DNA of 33,748 nucleotides from VGCC01 sp044375955 (lineage in GTDB: Bacteria > Actinomycetota > Actinomycetes > S36-B12). The stretch's first letter is position 1; the number at the start of each line of letters is the position of its first letter. Position numbers and translations under genes: made by a program. The stretch spans positions 1 through 33,748 of the forward strand of contig JBILLS010000022.1 in assembly GCA_044375955.1 (NCBI GenBank). Direction: 5' to 3'. Shown in pieces: positions 14,247 through 21,992 of the stretch. Under the pieces are notes generated by a model. That model searched no databases. It saw only the letters and a list, made by a program, of their open reading frames with translations, and was not told where the DNA came from.

Positions 14247-16322
14247 GGCGACACCGGGAGCCAGGAACCGGGCGCCCGCCACGCGCTCCGAGACTCCCGT
14301 CCGATCCAGGTAGGGGGTGAGTCCTCCCAGCCAGAACGGCCAGCCCGTCCCGAGGATCATGCACAGGTCGATGTCCTGGGGCTGAGCCACGACACCCTTA
14401 TCGAGCATGCGTCGACACTCATCGGCGAGGCCATCGAGTACGCGCCTACGGATCTCCTCGGGGGTCGAGGGTGCATTCCCCTGTTGGAAGAGGGCTGTCG
14501 CCTCCGGATCGAGTGACTTCTGCCCGTCGGCACCCCACACCCAGACTCCTGTCTTACCCGACTGCGCCAGCCGATCCAGGTTCTCCGACGCGTAGAAGCG
14601 ATCGGGGAAAGCGTCATGCATCGCGTGGGTGACGTGTGACGCGACACCGAGTCCGACAAGCGAGATCAGCACGAAGGGTGACATCGGGAGACCGAGAGGC
14701 TCCATAGATGCATCCGCGTCCTCGAAAGTGGAACCCTCATCGACCGCACGCGCGATCTCCGAAAGGAAGCGGATCAGGAGCCTGTTGACCACGAAACCCG
14801 GAGCGTCCGCAACCAGCACACAGGACTTCTTCAAGGACTTACCTACTGCAAACGCCGTCGCCAGGGTGGCTTCGTCTGTCGCAGGGGTGCGAGCGATCTC
14901 AAGAAGCTGCATGACCGCGACCGGATTGAAGAAGTGGAAGCCCACAACGCGTTCAGGGTGCTGAAGATCCACGCCCATCTCAGTCACAGACAGGGTCGAG
15001 GTATTCGTCGCAAGCACGCATTCGGGGGACACGACCTTCTCCAGGTCCGCGAAGACGCGCTTCTTGAGACCGATCTCCTCGAACACCGCTTCGATGACGA
15101 AGTCACAGCCGGCGAAACCCTCGAGGCCTACGGTGCCATGCAACAGTCCGTTCAGCCGATTCGCCTTGTCGGCAGTGATGCGTCCCTTGGCCTTGAGCTT
15201 CTCGATCTCGGCACGCACGTAGCCGACACCCTTGTCCACCCGCTCCTGATCGATGTCCGACATGACGATGGGCACCTCTAGGCGACGTGCGAAGAGCAGG
15301 GCCAATTGCGACGCCATGAGCCCGGCGCCCACGATGCCAACCCTCGTGACCGGCCGGGCGAGTGACGGATCGGGGGCGCCCATGGGCTTCTTTGCCCGAC
15401 GCTGAACCAGGTCGAAGGCATAGATGCTTGCCCTCATCTCATCGCCCATCACCAGGTCGGCGATGGCGTCGTCCTCTGCGGCGAAACCTGAGTCGCGATC
15501 ACGGTTACGGGCCTCGGCTACGAGATCGAGGGTTCGGTAGGGCGCAGGTGCGGCACCGTGGATGCGCGCGTCCACTGCCGCGCGCCCGGCATCGACGATC
15601 GCCTGCCACGAATCTGTATCGACGTTCGGACGCGGCACGGAGATCCGTCCAGCAATCACATCGGCTGCCCAGGCCACGCTGCGTTCGAGGAATTCAGATG
15701 GTGGGAAGAGCGCATCGGCCATGCCAAGTTGGAGCATGGCGTCCGGAGTGAGCTGCTTGTTGAGATTCATCGGGTTGGAGACCATGACCTGGAGTGCCTT
15801 CTCCGGGCCGATGAGTCGGGGGAGGAGGTAGGCCCCGCCCCAGCCGGGCACAAGGCCCAGAAACACCTCGGGAAGTGCAAGCCCCGCGGCGCCCGTGGAG
15901 ACGGTCCGATAGGTGCAGTGCAGGGCGAGCTCCATCCCCCCGCCCATCGCGGCCCCGTTGACGAACGCGAACGTGGGGATAGGCAGCTCTCCGAACTTGC
16001 GGAGCACGTCGTGGCCGAGTTCGGCGAACTCTTTGATGAGCGCGCGATCGCTGACCGTACCGAGCGCTGAGATATCCGCGCCGACCGCGAAGATGAAGGG
16101 CTTACCCGTCACCCCGAGGCCCACGACGCCGGGGAGGGCACTGACTTCATCCACCGCAGCGGCGAGGGCTCGCAGGCCCGCGGGGCCGAATGTATTCGGC
16201 CGCGTGTGATCGCGATCATTATCGAGTGTGATGAGAGCGAATGTGCCGGTCCCATCGGGGAGCTCGAATGTCCGCAGCCGGGCGTGCGTGACTACCTCAT
16301 CGGGGAACGCTAGGGAGGTCAT
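14232..16322 (-). CDS. fadB: Multifunctional enoyl-CoA hydratase/3-hydroxyacyl-CoA dehydrogenase (FadB-like)
   Basis: A 696-aa beta-oxidation protein that hydrates trans-2-enoyl-CoA and oxidises the resulting 3-hydroxyacyl-CoA with NAD+. The N-terminal crotonase domain keeps both catalytic glutamates (AAMGGGMELALHC and LPEVFLGLVPGWGG). The dehydrogenase domain begins near residue 330 with the NAD loop GIVGAGLMASQLA. It includes VVGFHFFNPVAVMQLLEI with the catalytic His, and PGFVVNRLL. The C-terminal helical domain repeats after residue 520. Its ATG overlaps the upstream thiolase stop (ATGA), so the pair forms a fadA-fadB operon. Confidence 0.92.
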   Translation of the reverse strand: MTSLAFPDEVVTHARLRTFELPDGTGTFALITLDNDRDHTRPNTFGPAGLRALAAAVDEVSALPGVVGLGVTGKPFIFAVGADISALGTVSDRALIKEFAELGHDVLRKFGELPIPTFAFVNGAAMGGGMELALHCTYRTVSTGAAGLALPEVFLGLVPGWGGAYLLPRLIGPEKALQVMVSNPMNLNKQLTPDAMLQLGMADALFPPSEFLERSVAWAADVIAGRISVPRPNVDTDSWQAIVDAGRAAVDARIHGAAPAPYRTLDLVAEARNRDRDSGFAAEDDAIADLVMGDEMRASIYAFDLVQRRAKKPMGAPDPSLARPVTRVGIVGAGLMASQLALLFARRLEVPIVMSDIDQERVDKGVGYVRAEIEKLKAKGRITADKANRLNGLLHGTVGLEGFAGCDFVIEAVFEEIGLKKRVFADLEKVVSPECVLATNTSTLSVTEMGVDLQHPERVVGFHFFNPVAVMQLLEIARTPATDEATLATAFAVGKSLKKSCVLVADAPGFVVNRLLIRFLSEIARAVDEGSTFEDADASMEPLGLPMSPFVLISLVGLGVASHVTHAMHDAFPDRFYASENLDRLAQSGKTGVWVWGADGQKSLDPEATALFQQGNAPSTPEEIRRRVLDGLADECRRMLDKGVVAQPQDIDLCMILGTGWPFWLGGLTPYLDRTGVSERVAGARFLAPGVASVPR

Positions 16323-17509
16323 GAGTCACCATCCACACGTTCCCAGATCACGGTGCCGCCCATGCCCAGGCCAATGCACATCGTGGTGATGCCGTAGCGG
16401 GCGCGTGGGTTCAGTTCGAAGTCTTTGGCGAGATTGGTCATGAGTCGGATTCCGGATGATGCGAGGGGATGTCCGACGGCGATCGCGCCGCCTAGGGGAT
16501 TCACGCGTGGGTCCGCGTCATCGATCCCGAAGTGGTCGAGGAAGGCGAGAACCTGGACCGCGAAGGCCTCATTGATCTCGAAGAGGTCGATGTCCGAGAT
16601 CGACATCCCCGCACGTGCCAGCGCCTTCTCGGTACTGGGCACCGGGCCGACCCCCATGACCTCCGGCTCGACACCCGCGAAGGCGTAGCCCACCATGCGC
16701 ATCTTCCGCGCCAGTCCTAGTTCGCCGGCGACGTCGTCGGCGGCCAGAAGGGCTCCCGTAGCGCCGTCGGTGAGCGCGGAGGCATTCCCGGCGGTCACGC
16801 GACCGTGCGGCCGGAAGGGCGTGCGCAGTCCGGCGAGGCCCTCCAGCGATGTTCCGGGGCGTGGGCCTTCGTCCGCAGTCACGAGTGTCCAGCCGAGCTC
16901 CTGGGAGCGCGCTGCAACGGGCACGAGATCGGCTTGGATCCAGCCGTTGGCGTAGGCCTTCGCAGTCTTCTCCTGCGATCCGACGGCATAGGCATCTGCA
17001 CGCGCCTTAGTGAGATGCGGGAAGCGATCGTGGAGGTTTTCCGCGGTCTTACCCATCAGGAGGGCATCGGGGTCGACGAGTTTCTCGGCGAGGTATCGGG
17101 GATTGGGGTCCATTCCCTCGCCCATGGGGTGGTGGGTCATGTGCTCCACGCCCCCGGCGAGTGCAACGTCGTAAGCCCCCGACACGATGGATCCCGCGAG
17201 GGTGGTGACGGCGGTCATGGCTCCCGCGCACCAGCGGTCGATCGAATATCCGGGGACCGACGGCGGTAGTCCTGCCAGCAGGGCCGCGGAACGCCCGATG
17301 TTCATGCCCTGGTCCCCGGTCTGGGTCGCCGCGGCAACCGCGACATCGTCGATGCGGCTCGCCGGAAGCCCCGGGTTGCGCCGCAGAAGTTCCTGGATCA
17401 CTTTGACGACGAGGTCATCCGCGCGTGTCTCGCTATAGAGACCCCCGGCGCGAGCAAACGGGGTGCGCGCCCCATCCACGAAGACGACATCTTTCAGGGT
17501 CCGGCTCAT
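16319..17509 (-). CDS. fadA: Acetyl-CoA acyltransferase (3-ketoacyl-CoA thiolase)
   Basis: A 396-aa thiolase that cleaves 3-ketoacyl-CoA with CoA to give acetyl-CoA, the last beta-oxidation step. The nucleophilic Cys is in SIDRWCAGAMTAV, the catalytic His in GGAIAVGHPLASSG and the second Cys in MCIGLGMGG, with NEAFAV in between; length is standard. The ATG at 17509 has GAGGAG 4 nt upstream. It lies 32 nt downstream of the RNase D gene on the same strand. That gap holds a perfect GTTACT-N4-AGTAAC palindrome, so fadAB probably has its own regulated promoter. Confidence 0.95.
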   Translation of the reverse strand: MSRTLKDVVFVDGARTPFARAGGLYSETRADDLVVKVIQELLRRNPGLPASRIDDVAVAAATQTGDQGMNIGRSAALLAGLPPSVPGYSIDRWCAGAMTAVTTLAGSIVSGAYDVALAGGVEHMTHHPMGEGMDPNPRYLAEKLVDPDALLMGKTAENLHDRFPHLTKARADAYAVGSQEKTAKAYANGWIQADLVPVAARSQELGWTLVTADEGPRPGTSLEGLAGLRTPFRPHGRVTAGNASALTDGATGALLAADDVAGELGLARKMRMVGYAFAGVEPEVMGVGPVPSTEKALARAGMSISDIDLFEINEAFAVQVLAFLDHFGIDDADPRVNPLGGAIAVGHPLASSGIRLMTNLAKDFELNPRARYGITTMCIGLGMGGTVIWERVDGDS

Positions 17510-17525
17510 GGCACTCCTCGGTGAA

Positions 17526-17541
17526 GTTACTCAGCAGTAAC
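17526..17541. promoter_or_regulatory. Palindromic operator candidate upstream of fadAB
   Basis: GTTACT-CAGC-AGTAAC is a perfect 6+6 bp inverted repeat. It fills half of the 32-bp gap between RNase D and fadA, 17 bp upstream of the fadA ATG. A possible -10 (TAGGTT, minus strand, 17539-17544) overlaps its upstream edge. That position would let a bound repressor block initiation. The shape fits a dimeric TetR- or GntR-type lipid regulator, but the regulator is not in the window. Confidence 0.55.
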
Positions 17542-18753
17542 CTACCGGGACCCGTGTGCCGTGTCCGGCCAAGCCGCCTGGAGCGCCGGGAGGACCATGG
17601 CAACCTGCCACTCGCGGGCTCCGCCCGACCGGAGGGCCTGTGCGAGGTCCGCCGGCCCCTCCCAACACACGTTGCGCACCAGATCGGGGGTCATCAGGTT
17701 CTCGACGGGGATGGCGTGTTCTTCGGAGAGTCGAGCCAGGGCCTCACGCGCGGAAACTAGGCGTGCGTGTGCCTCGGGGTTGCGCTCCTCCCATGTGCGT
17801 GGCGGCGGCGGACCACCGCCCGGGGGGTTCCCGACGGGCAGATCCGCATTTCTCAGCGCTCGCGCCCTCTGGACCGCGCCCCACCACTGGTGGAGGTACT
17901 TTCCCGCACCTCGACCATGGAAGCCGTCGGTACTGAGTAGCTCCTCGGGAGTTGCTGCATCGGAGCACGCCGCGGCGACGACTGCGGTGTCGGGGAGGAT
18001 GCGTCCCGGAGCCGTATCGGTACTTCGGGCGACTTCATCCCTGGCATTCCACAACTCGCGCACCACCGCGAGTTGACGTGGCTTACGGGCTTTGTGGAGA
18101 CCGGAGGTGCGCCGCCAGGGCTCCGGGCCAGGGTCGCGGGGCCGAAAGGACAGCAACCGTTCGAACTCCTGGTCGGCTATGTGCATCTTCCCTGCGTCGC
18201 GCAGCTCCTGATCGAGCACATCGCGCAGTTCGATGAGGTACTCGACGTCCAAAGCGGCGTAGCGGATCAACGCCGGTTCGAGCGGTCTTTTGGACCAGTC
18301 GGCTGCGCCATGACCCTTTGCTAGGTGGATGTTCAATTCGGATTCGACAAGCGGGGCGAGACCGACACGCTCACGTCCCAGGAGTCGTCCCGCGAGTTCG
18401 GTGTCGAAGAGCTTGTCGGGAATAAGGCCGACTTCGGCCAGACAGGGAAGGTCCTGGGTTGCCGCATGGATGATCCACTCGGACCCGGACATGGCCTGCG
18501 CGAGCGGGGAGAAGTCGCTGATGCCCACCGGGTCGATCAGGATCGTGCCGGGCCCCTGACGTCGAAGTTGCAGGAGGTACGCGCGTTGGCTGTATCGGTA
18601 CCCCGATGCACGCTCCGCATCGACCGCGATCGGCCCGCTGCCTGAAGCAAGCCGTACGCACCACTCCCGAAGATCACTATCGGACTCGACGATCGGCGGG
18701 ATGTCCTCGCGCGGGGTCGCCGCTGTGTCAGCCACGCCGTCGTTGCGCGACAC
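17542..18753 (-). CDS. rnd: Ribonuclease D family 3'-5' exonuclease with HRDC domain
   Basis: A 403-aa DEDDy exonuclease of the RNase D type, which trims 3' ends of tRNA precursors and other stable RNAs. Motif Exo I is AVDAERASGYRY (Asp and Glu), Exo II is IIHAATQDLPCL (Asp), and Exo III is YAALDVEYL (Tyr and Asp). An HRDC domain follows at about residues 215-290 (KARKPRQLAVVRELWNARDE), then a second HRDC-like helical region, as in actinobacterial members. The GTG at 18753 overlaps DUF3000 by 26 nt; a GTG at 18735 is possible. DUF3000-rnd is a conserved actinobacterial pair. Confidence 0.92.
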   Translation of the reverse strand: MSRNDGVADTAATPREDIPPIVESDSDLREWCVRLASGSGPIAVDAERASGYRYSQRAYLLQLRRQGPGTILIDPVGISDFSPLAQAMSGSEWIIHAATQDLPCLAEVGLIPDKLFDTELAGRLLGRERVGLAPLVESELNIHLAKGHGAADWSKRPLEPALIRYAALDVEYLIELRDVLDQELRDAGKMHIADQEFERLLSFRPRDPGPEPWRRTSGLHKARKPRQLAVVRELWNARDEVARSTDTAPGRILPDTAVVAAACSDAATPEELLSTDGFHGRGAGKYLHQWWGAVQRARALRNADLPVGNPPGGGPPPPRTWEERNPEAHARLVSAREALARLSEEHAIPVENLMTPDLVRNVCWEGPADLAQALRSGGAREWQVAMVLPALQAAWPDTAHGSR

Positions 18754-19300
18754 TGGCGACGCCCGCGGGGAGGGGCGTCAGACCAGCCGCAGTGGCCAAG
18801 GTCTCGAGCCAGACCGTGAAGTGCGCACCCAGGTCAGGCTCGGGGGAGCCCGCCGGCGTCCAGGAGGCGCGAAGCTCGATGGAGCCCTGGGGGCGTTTGC
18901 CGGTCATGGTGCCGAAGGAATCTCCCGTGCTCTTCGTGACGGTTCCCCCGATTTGCCGGGCGTCCAATCCGTGCATCGCCTCGGCAAGCCAACTCCACAC
19001 CACCTCGGCCATCAGCGGATCGTCGACGAGGTCAGGTTCGACGTTCGCGCGGATGAAAATGACGGCCCGGAATGTGCCTTCCCATTCATCAATGCCATCC
19101 GGATCATGAAGCAGCACGAACCTGCCACTGGCTGCGTCGTCATCCAGATCGGCCATCTCGGCCGTGATGGCAAGGGCGTGGGGCGCGAGTCTCTGTGGGG
19201 CTGGAGTCTCCTCGAGAACGAATTCCCCCCGCGGGGCGACAGCGCGGATGGCTGCGATCGCCCTCTCGAAGGGCTCCGCGGTGCTGTCGACGACTTTCAC
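18728..19300 (-). CDS. DUF3000 family protein
   Basis: A 190-aa soluble protein of the actinobacterial DUF3000 family. Recognisable parts are PFERAIAAIRAV near the start, APHALAITAEM, GRFVLLHDPDGIDEWEGTFR and WLAEAMHGLDARQIGGTVT. Function is unknown. A TACAGT hexamer ends 6 nt before the GTG at 19300 and there is no Shine-Dalgarno, so the message is probably leaderless. It overlaps the downstream RNase D gene by 26 nt and is very likely cotranscribed with it. Confidence 0.85.
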   Translation of the reverse strand: MKVVDSTAEPFERAIAAIRAVAPRGEFVLEETPAPQRLAPHALAITAEMADLDDDAASGRFVLLHDPDGIDEWEGTFRAVIFIRANVEPDLVDDPLMAEVVWSWLAEAMHGLDARQIGGTVTKSTGDSFGTMTGKRPQGSIELRASWTPAGSPEPDLGAHFTVWLETLATAAGLTPLPAGVASVAQRRRG

Positions 19301-19306
19301 CCATGC

Positions 19307-19312
19307 ACTGTA
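19307..19312 (-). promoter_or_regulatory. -10 element of a leaderless promoter (DUF3000-rnd)
   Basis: TACAGT on the minus strand ends 6 nt before the DUF3000 GTG, placing the expected transcription start at or next to the start codon. Confidence 0.45.
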
Positions 19313-19348
19313 GGTCGGCTCGGGCGTCCGCCCCCGAGTGGCGCGCCG

Positions 19349-19798
19349 CTAGGTCTGCGGGACGTGCCGCAGAGATATCGAATTGATGCAGTATCGGAGG
19401 TCGGTCGGGGTCGGATACCCCTCACCCTCGAACACATGCCCGAGGTGCCCCCCGCAGGTGGCGCAGCGGACCTCGGTGCGTACGCGACCGAGGGACCGGT
19501 CCTCGAGGTACACCACCGAATCCCCCGCCAGCGGCGAGTAAAAGCTCGGCCACCCGCAGTGCGAGGCGAATTTCGTATCCGAGCGGAACAGCTCGGCCCC
19601 ACAGGCGCGACACTCGTAAATCCCTGGAGTGGTGGTGTCCGTGTACTCACCCACGAACGGTGCCTCCGTGCCCGCCTCCCGAAGCACGTGGTACTCCTGC
19701 GGATCGAGCTGGGAACGCCACTCGTCCTCGTCCCGTGCCACCGGGTAGGGGCTGCCGTCGGGGCGCATGGCGCCATCGCGCGCAGGGGAGGAATGCAT
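19349..19798 (-). CDS. msrB: Peptide-methionine (R)-S-oxide reductase
   Basis: A 149-aa MsrB that reduces the R-epimer of methionine sulfoxide in proteins. Two CxxC zinc pairs are visible (CRAC and CATC), along with HCGWPSFYSPL. The catalytic Cys is in LRYCINSISL near the C-terminus. The resolving position follows the one-cysteine or distant-Cys type. TAGCCT lies 6 nt before the ATG at 19798 with no ribosome-binding site, suggesting a leaderless message. It is divergent from the DUF4916 gene and 48 nt upstream of DUF3000. With mshC at 31482 it is part of the cell's thiol-redox defence. Confidence 0.96.
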   Translation of the reverse strand: MHSSPARDGAMRPDGSPYPVARDEDEWRSQLDPQEYHVLREAGTEAPFVGEYTDTTTPGIYECRACGAELFRSDTKFASHCGWPSFYSPLAGDSVVYLEDRSLGRVRTEVRCATCGGHLGHVFEGEGYPTPTDLRYCINSISLRHVPQT

Positions 19799-19804
19799 AG
19801 GCGG

Positions 19805-19810
19805 AGGCTA
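19805..19810 (-). promoter_or_regulatory. -10 element of a leaderless promoter (msrB)
   Basis: TAGCCT on the minus strand, 6 nt before the msrB ATG. The rest of the 143-bp divergent gap (19799-19941) holds a GC-rich dyad (GCCCGGC at 19830-19836, GCCGGGC at 19849-19855) and no gene. Confidence 0.42.
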
Positions 19811-19941
19811 CGGGGTATCGACGGGTTCGGCCCGGCTTCCCGCACAGGGCCGGGCTGATCTCCCTGGGCCCAGCGCGCCGAACCAGAGGCGAAGGTCAAC
19901 TCCTGGGAACATGGGGGGAACCCCAACCTGCTGGGAGAACG

Positions 19942-20469
19942 ATGCTCGACACCCGTACCACGTGGCTTTCCGATGAGGAGTTGGCCACCGCGCGCGAGCG
20001 TCTGCCCCTGGTCTACGTGGACGCCATACCCGTACGCGTCGACGCGCAGGGCATGGTGACCGATGTGGGCCTTCTCCTGCGCGCGATGCCGGATGGAGCT
20101 ATCAGCCGCGCGGTCGTCTCCGGCCGGGTGCTCTACGGCGAGAGGGTCCGCGACGCACTTGTCCGTCACCTGGAGAAGGACCTCGGGCCGATGGCCCTGC
20201 CACGCATCCCCTCGAGTCCACAACCTTTCACCGTTGTCGAGTACTTCCCGGATCCTGGTGTGACGGGATTCCACGATCCTCGGCAGCACGCCGTATCCCT
20301 CGCGTACGTCGTCCCCATAGATGGCGAGTGCGCTCCGAGCCAAGATGCGCTCGATCTCGTCTGGGTCACGCCCGCCGAGGCGGTGAGTTCTGAATTCCAG
20401 GGCGAGATGTCAGGCGGTCAAGGCCGCCTGGTTCGGATGGCCCTGGCTCATTGCGGTGTTCTCTCGTAG
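19942..20469 (+). CDS. DUF4916 family protein (NUDIX-like)
   Basis: A 175-aa actinobacterial protein starting MLDTRTTWLSDEELATARER, with LPLVYVDAIPVRVD, AVVSGRVLYGERVRDALVRH and HDPRQHAVSLAYVVP. These are the conserved stretches of DUF4916, which has a NUDIX-like fold. The canonical NUDIX box (GX5EX7REUXEEXGU) is not obvious. Nucleotide hydrolysis is therefore uncertain: residues 55-80 run GRVLYGERVRDALVRHLEKDLG, which keeps only part of the pattern. The ATG is preceded by GGGAG at 5 nt. Its 3' end overlaps the convergent isomerase-like gene by 22 nt. Confidence 0.82.
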   Translation: MLDTRTTWLSDEELATARERLPLVYVDAIPVRVDAQGMVTDVGLLLRAMPDGAISRAVVSGRVLYGERVRDALVRHLEKDLGPMALPRIPSSPQPFTVVEYFPDPGVTGFHDPRQHAVSLAYVVPIDGECAPSQDALDLVWVTPAEAVSSEFQGEMSGGQGRLVRMALAHCGVLS

Positions 20470-21230
20470 GGGCTGAACCTGGGGGTCCGCTTCTCGGAGC
20501 GTGCACGCAAAGCCTCGGCAAGATCGGGGCGACGGAAAGAGTCCTTCATCCGACGCAGGGAGTCCTGCGCCGACGCATCCAGATCCATCTGCCACGACTC
20601 GAGCAGTTGTTCCTTGATTGACCCGACTGATGTGGGGGACGAGTGATCGGCAATCGACTGAAGCCATGAGCGCGCGGCCTCGACCGGATCATCCGCGCAG
20701 ACAGCCATCCCCAGGGCTTCCGCTTCGCGACCGGTGATGGTTCGTCCGGTGAGGAGGAGGTCCGTGGCCGCGGGCAGGCCGATGAGCCGGGGGAGGACCC
20801 AGGCGACGCCGTATTCGGCGACCAACCCGAGCCGGGCGAACGATGTGGTCAGGGTCGCATCGGGATGAACAAAGCGTGCGTCCGCGCAGATGGCCAACAC
20901 GAAACCCACCCCTGCGCAGGGCCCATTGATCGCCGTGGCCACGGGGGTGTGCAGGTGAAAAGCCTGTGTGGGCAGATCCTCAACACCGGTAACGAACGTC
21001 TCCAGCGAATCGGGGCTCTGCTCGAGCAGGGAGATGTCGGCACCCGAACAGAATCCGCGCCCGGCGCCCGTGACGAGGATGCCACGAACCTCCGGGTCCA
21101 TGTCCGCCGCGTGAAGCGCCTTTACGTAGTCCGCCCCCATCCCGGGCACCAGGGCGTTCAGACGCTCGGGTCGGTTGAGGGTGATGGTCGCAAGCGAGCC
21201 GGCCTGGGAGACAGCGACGAACTCGGACAT
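20448..21230 (-). CDS. Enoyl-CoA hydratase/isomerase family protein, probably an isomerase
   Basis: A 260-aa crotonase-fold protein. The oxyanion-hole segments are present (AGRGFCSGADISLLE and NGPCAGVGFVLAICAD). Aligned to classical hydratases, both catalytic glutamates are gone: the first is Val in GVGFVLA and the second is Phe in SFARLGLV. A Glu does occur in GLVAEYGVAWVLPRLIG, the position used by delta3,delta2-enoyl-CoA isomerases (FANLGLITEGG-like). The protein is therefore more likely an isomerase or another crotonase activity than a hydratase. The ATG at 21230 is chosen over an upstream TTG. It could act with the fadAB products on unsaturated fatty acids. Confidence 0.85.
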   Translation of the reverse strand: MSEFVAVSQAGSLATITLNRPERLNALVPGMGADYVKALHAADMDPEVRGILVTGAGRGFCSGADISLLEQSPDSLETFVTGVEDLPTQAFHLHTPVATAINGPCAGVGFVLAICADARFVHPDATLTTSFARLGLVAEYGVAWVLPRLIGLPAATDLLLTGRTITGREAEALGMAVCADDPVEAARSWLQSIADHSSPTSVGSIKEQLLESWQMDLDASAQDSLRRMKDSFRRPDLAEALRARSEKRTPRFSPYERTPQ

Positions 21231-21259
21231 GCGGAGAGCCAATCACATACGGCCGATGG

Positions 21260-21712
21260 CTACTCGTAGGGATCGACACCGAGGAGTGTTTCGTCCTCCG
21301 GGGTGAGATTCGTGATGGGCTCATCGAACTGATCGAAGTCGGGGTCCGCGCGCTCTTCGTCGGTCTCGTCGTCCAGATAGTGGTCACGCGTGGGGTCGAC
21401 ATCATCGATCACGTGAATCGCCTGCAATTCAGGTTCGACCAGGGGCCGAGGAGTCAATCCGCCCGCGTGCATCGGATCGTCAGAAGCGTCCTCTCCACCT
21501 TCCTCAGCCAGCAGGCTTTCATCGTCCCCGAGCGGGAGGTCGTAGCCATCGAGACTGCCCTCACCCGACGAACCTGCTCGTGCGTTGTGCACGGCCTCGG
21601 CCTCCATGATCATCGTGAGCCGATTGGCCTCGTCCGCGACATCGCTCGGATCCTGACTTCGGGTCGCGTGCAGGACCCTCTCCGGGGAACTGGACTCTCG
21701 ATCAACACCCAT
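21260..21712 (-). CDS. Acidic hypothetical protein
   Basis: A 150-aa, strongly acidic protein (runs such as DDESLLAEEGGEDASDD and DDETDEERADPDFDQFDE) with no signal peptide, membrane helix or cysteine. An N-terminal segment (SQDPSDVADEANRLTMIMEA) may be helical; the rest looks disordered. I do not recognise the family. The ATG has GAAAGGA 6 nt upstream, and codon use matches its neighbours, so it is likely a real gene. It follows 29 bp upstream of the isomerase-like gene on the same strand and could be cotranscribed with it. Confidence 0.7.
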   Translation of the reverse strand: MGVDRESSSPERVLHATRSQDPSDVADEANRLTMIMEAEAVHNARAGSSGEGSLDGYDLPLGDDESLLAEEGGEDASDDPMHAGGLTPRPLVEPELQAIHVIDDVDPTRDHYLDDETDEERADPDFDQFDEPITNLTPEDETLLGVDPYE

Positions 21713-21818
21713 GGCATGTCCTTTCGCGGCTACTCGGACGACGTTACCGCTGTGAACGCTGCGATGTCCGAGCCGAAGGTCCCGAATCTGCAGCCCGCAG
21801 GAGTGGTACGAATGGGCG

Positions 21819-21989
21819 ATGGAGGACGCCGCGTGGGCTGGTCAGGTGCGAGCCGCAGCGGCGTCCGGTGACGCTGCTCAGCTCCGTGGACTGTTCACCA
21901 GCGCTGTCGAAGCCTGGGGGTCGGAGATTGCTTCCCGGCGATGGCAGGAAATCCTCTCCGCGTTCGACGCCGCAGCGATCACAGGCTGA
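21819..21989 (+). CDS. Small helical protein, probably frameshifted at its 5' end
   Basis: From the ATG at 21819 a 56-aa frame reads MEDAAWAGQVRAAAASGDA to FDAAAITG, an amphipathic all-helical sequence. The same frame upstream reads QEWYEWAMEDAAWA, plausible protein with no start codon. In the neighbouring frame an ATG at 21764 gives MSEPKVPNLQP and would join perfectly (LQP then QEWYEW) if one base near 21794-21797 were removed, giving a 74-aa protein. So this may be a 74-aa gene broken by a one-base insertion or by a sequencing error. Otherwise it starts at 21819. It ends 3 nt from the convergent gluQRS stop. No function is known. Confidence 0.5.
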   Translation: MEDAAWAGQVRAAAASGDAAQLRGLFTSAVEAWGSEIASRRWQEILSAFDAAAITG

Positions 21990-21992
21990 GGA

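Noticed and set aside
19830..19855. GC-rich hairpin (GCCCGGC/GCCGGGC) as a transcription terminator
   Set aside because: It lies between two divergent gene starts and has no T-tract, so termination there makes no sense; kept only as a possible dyad in the gap.
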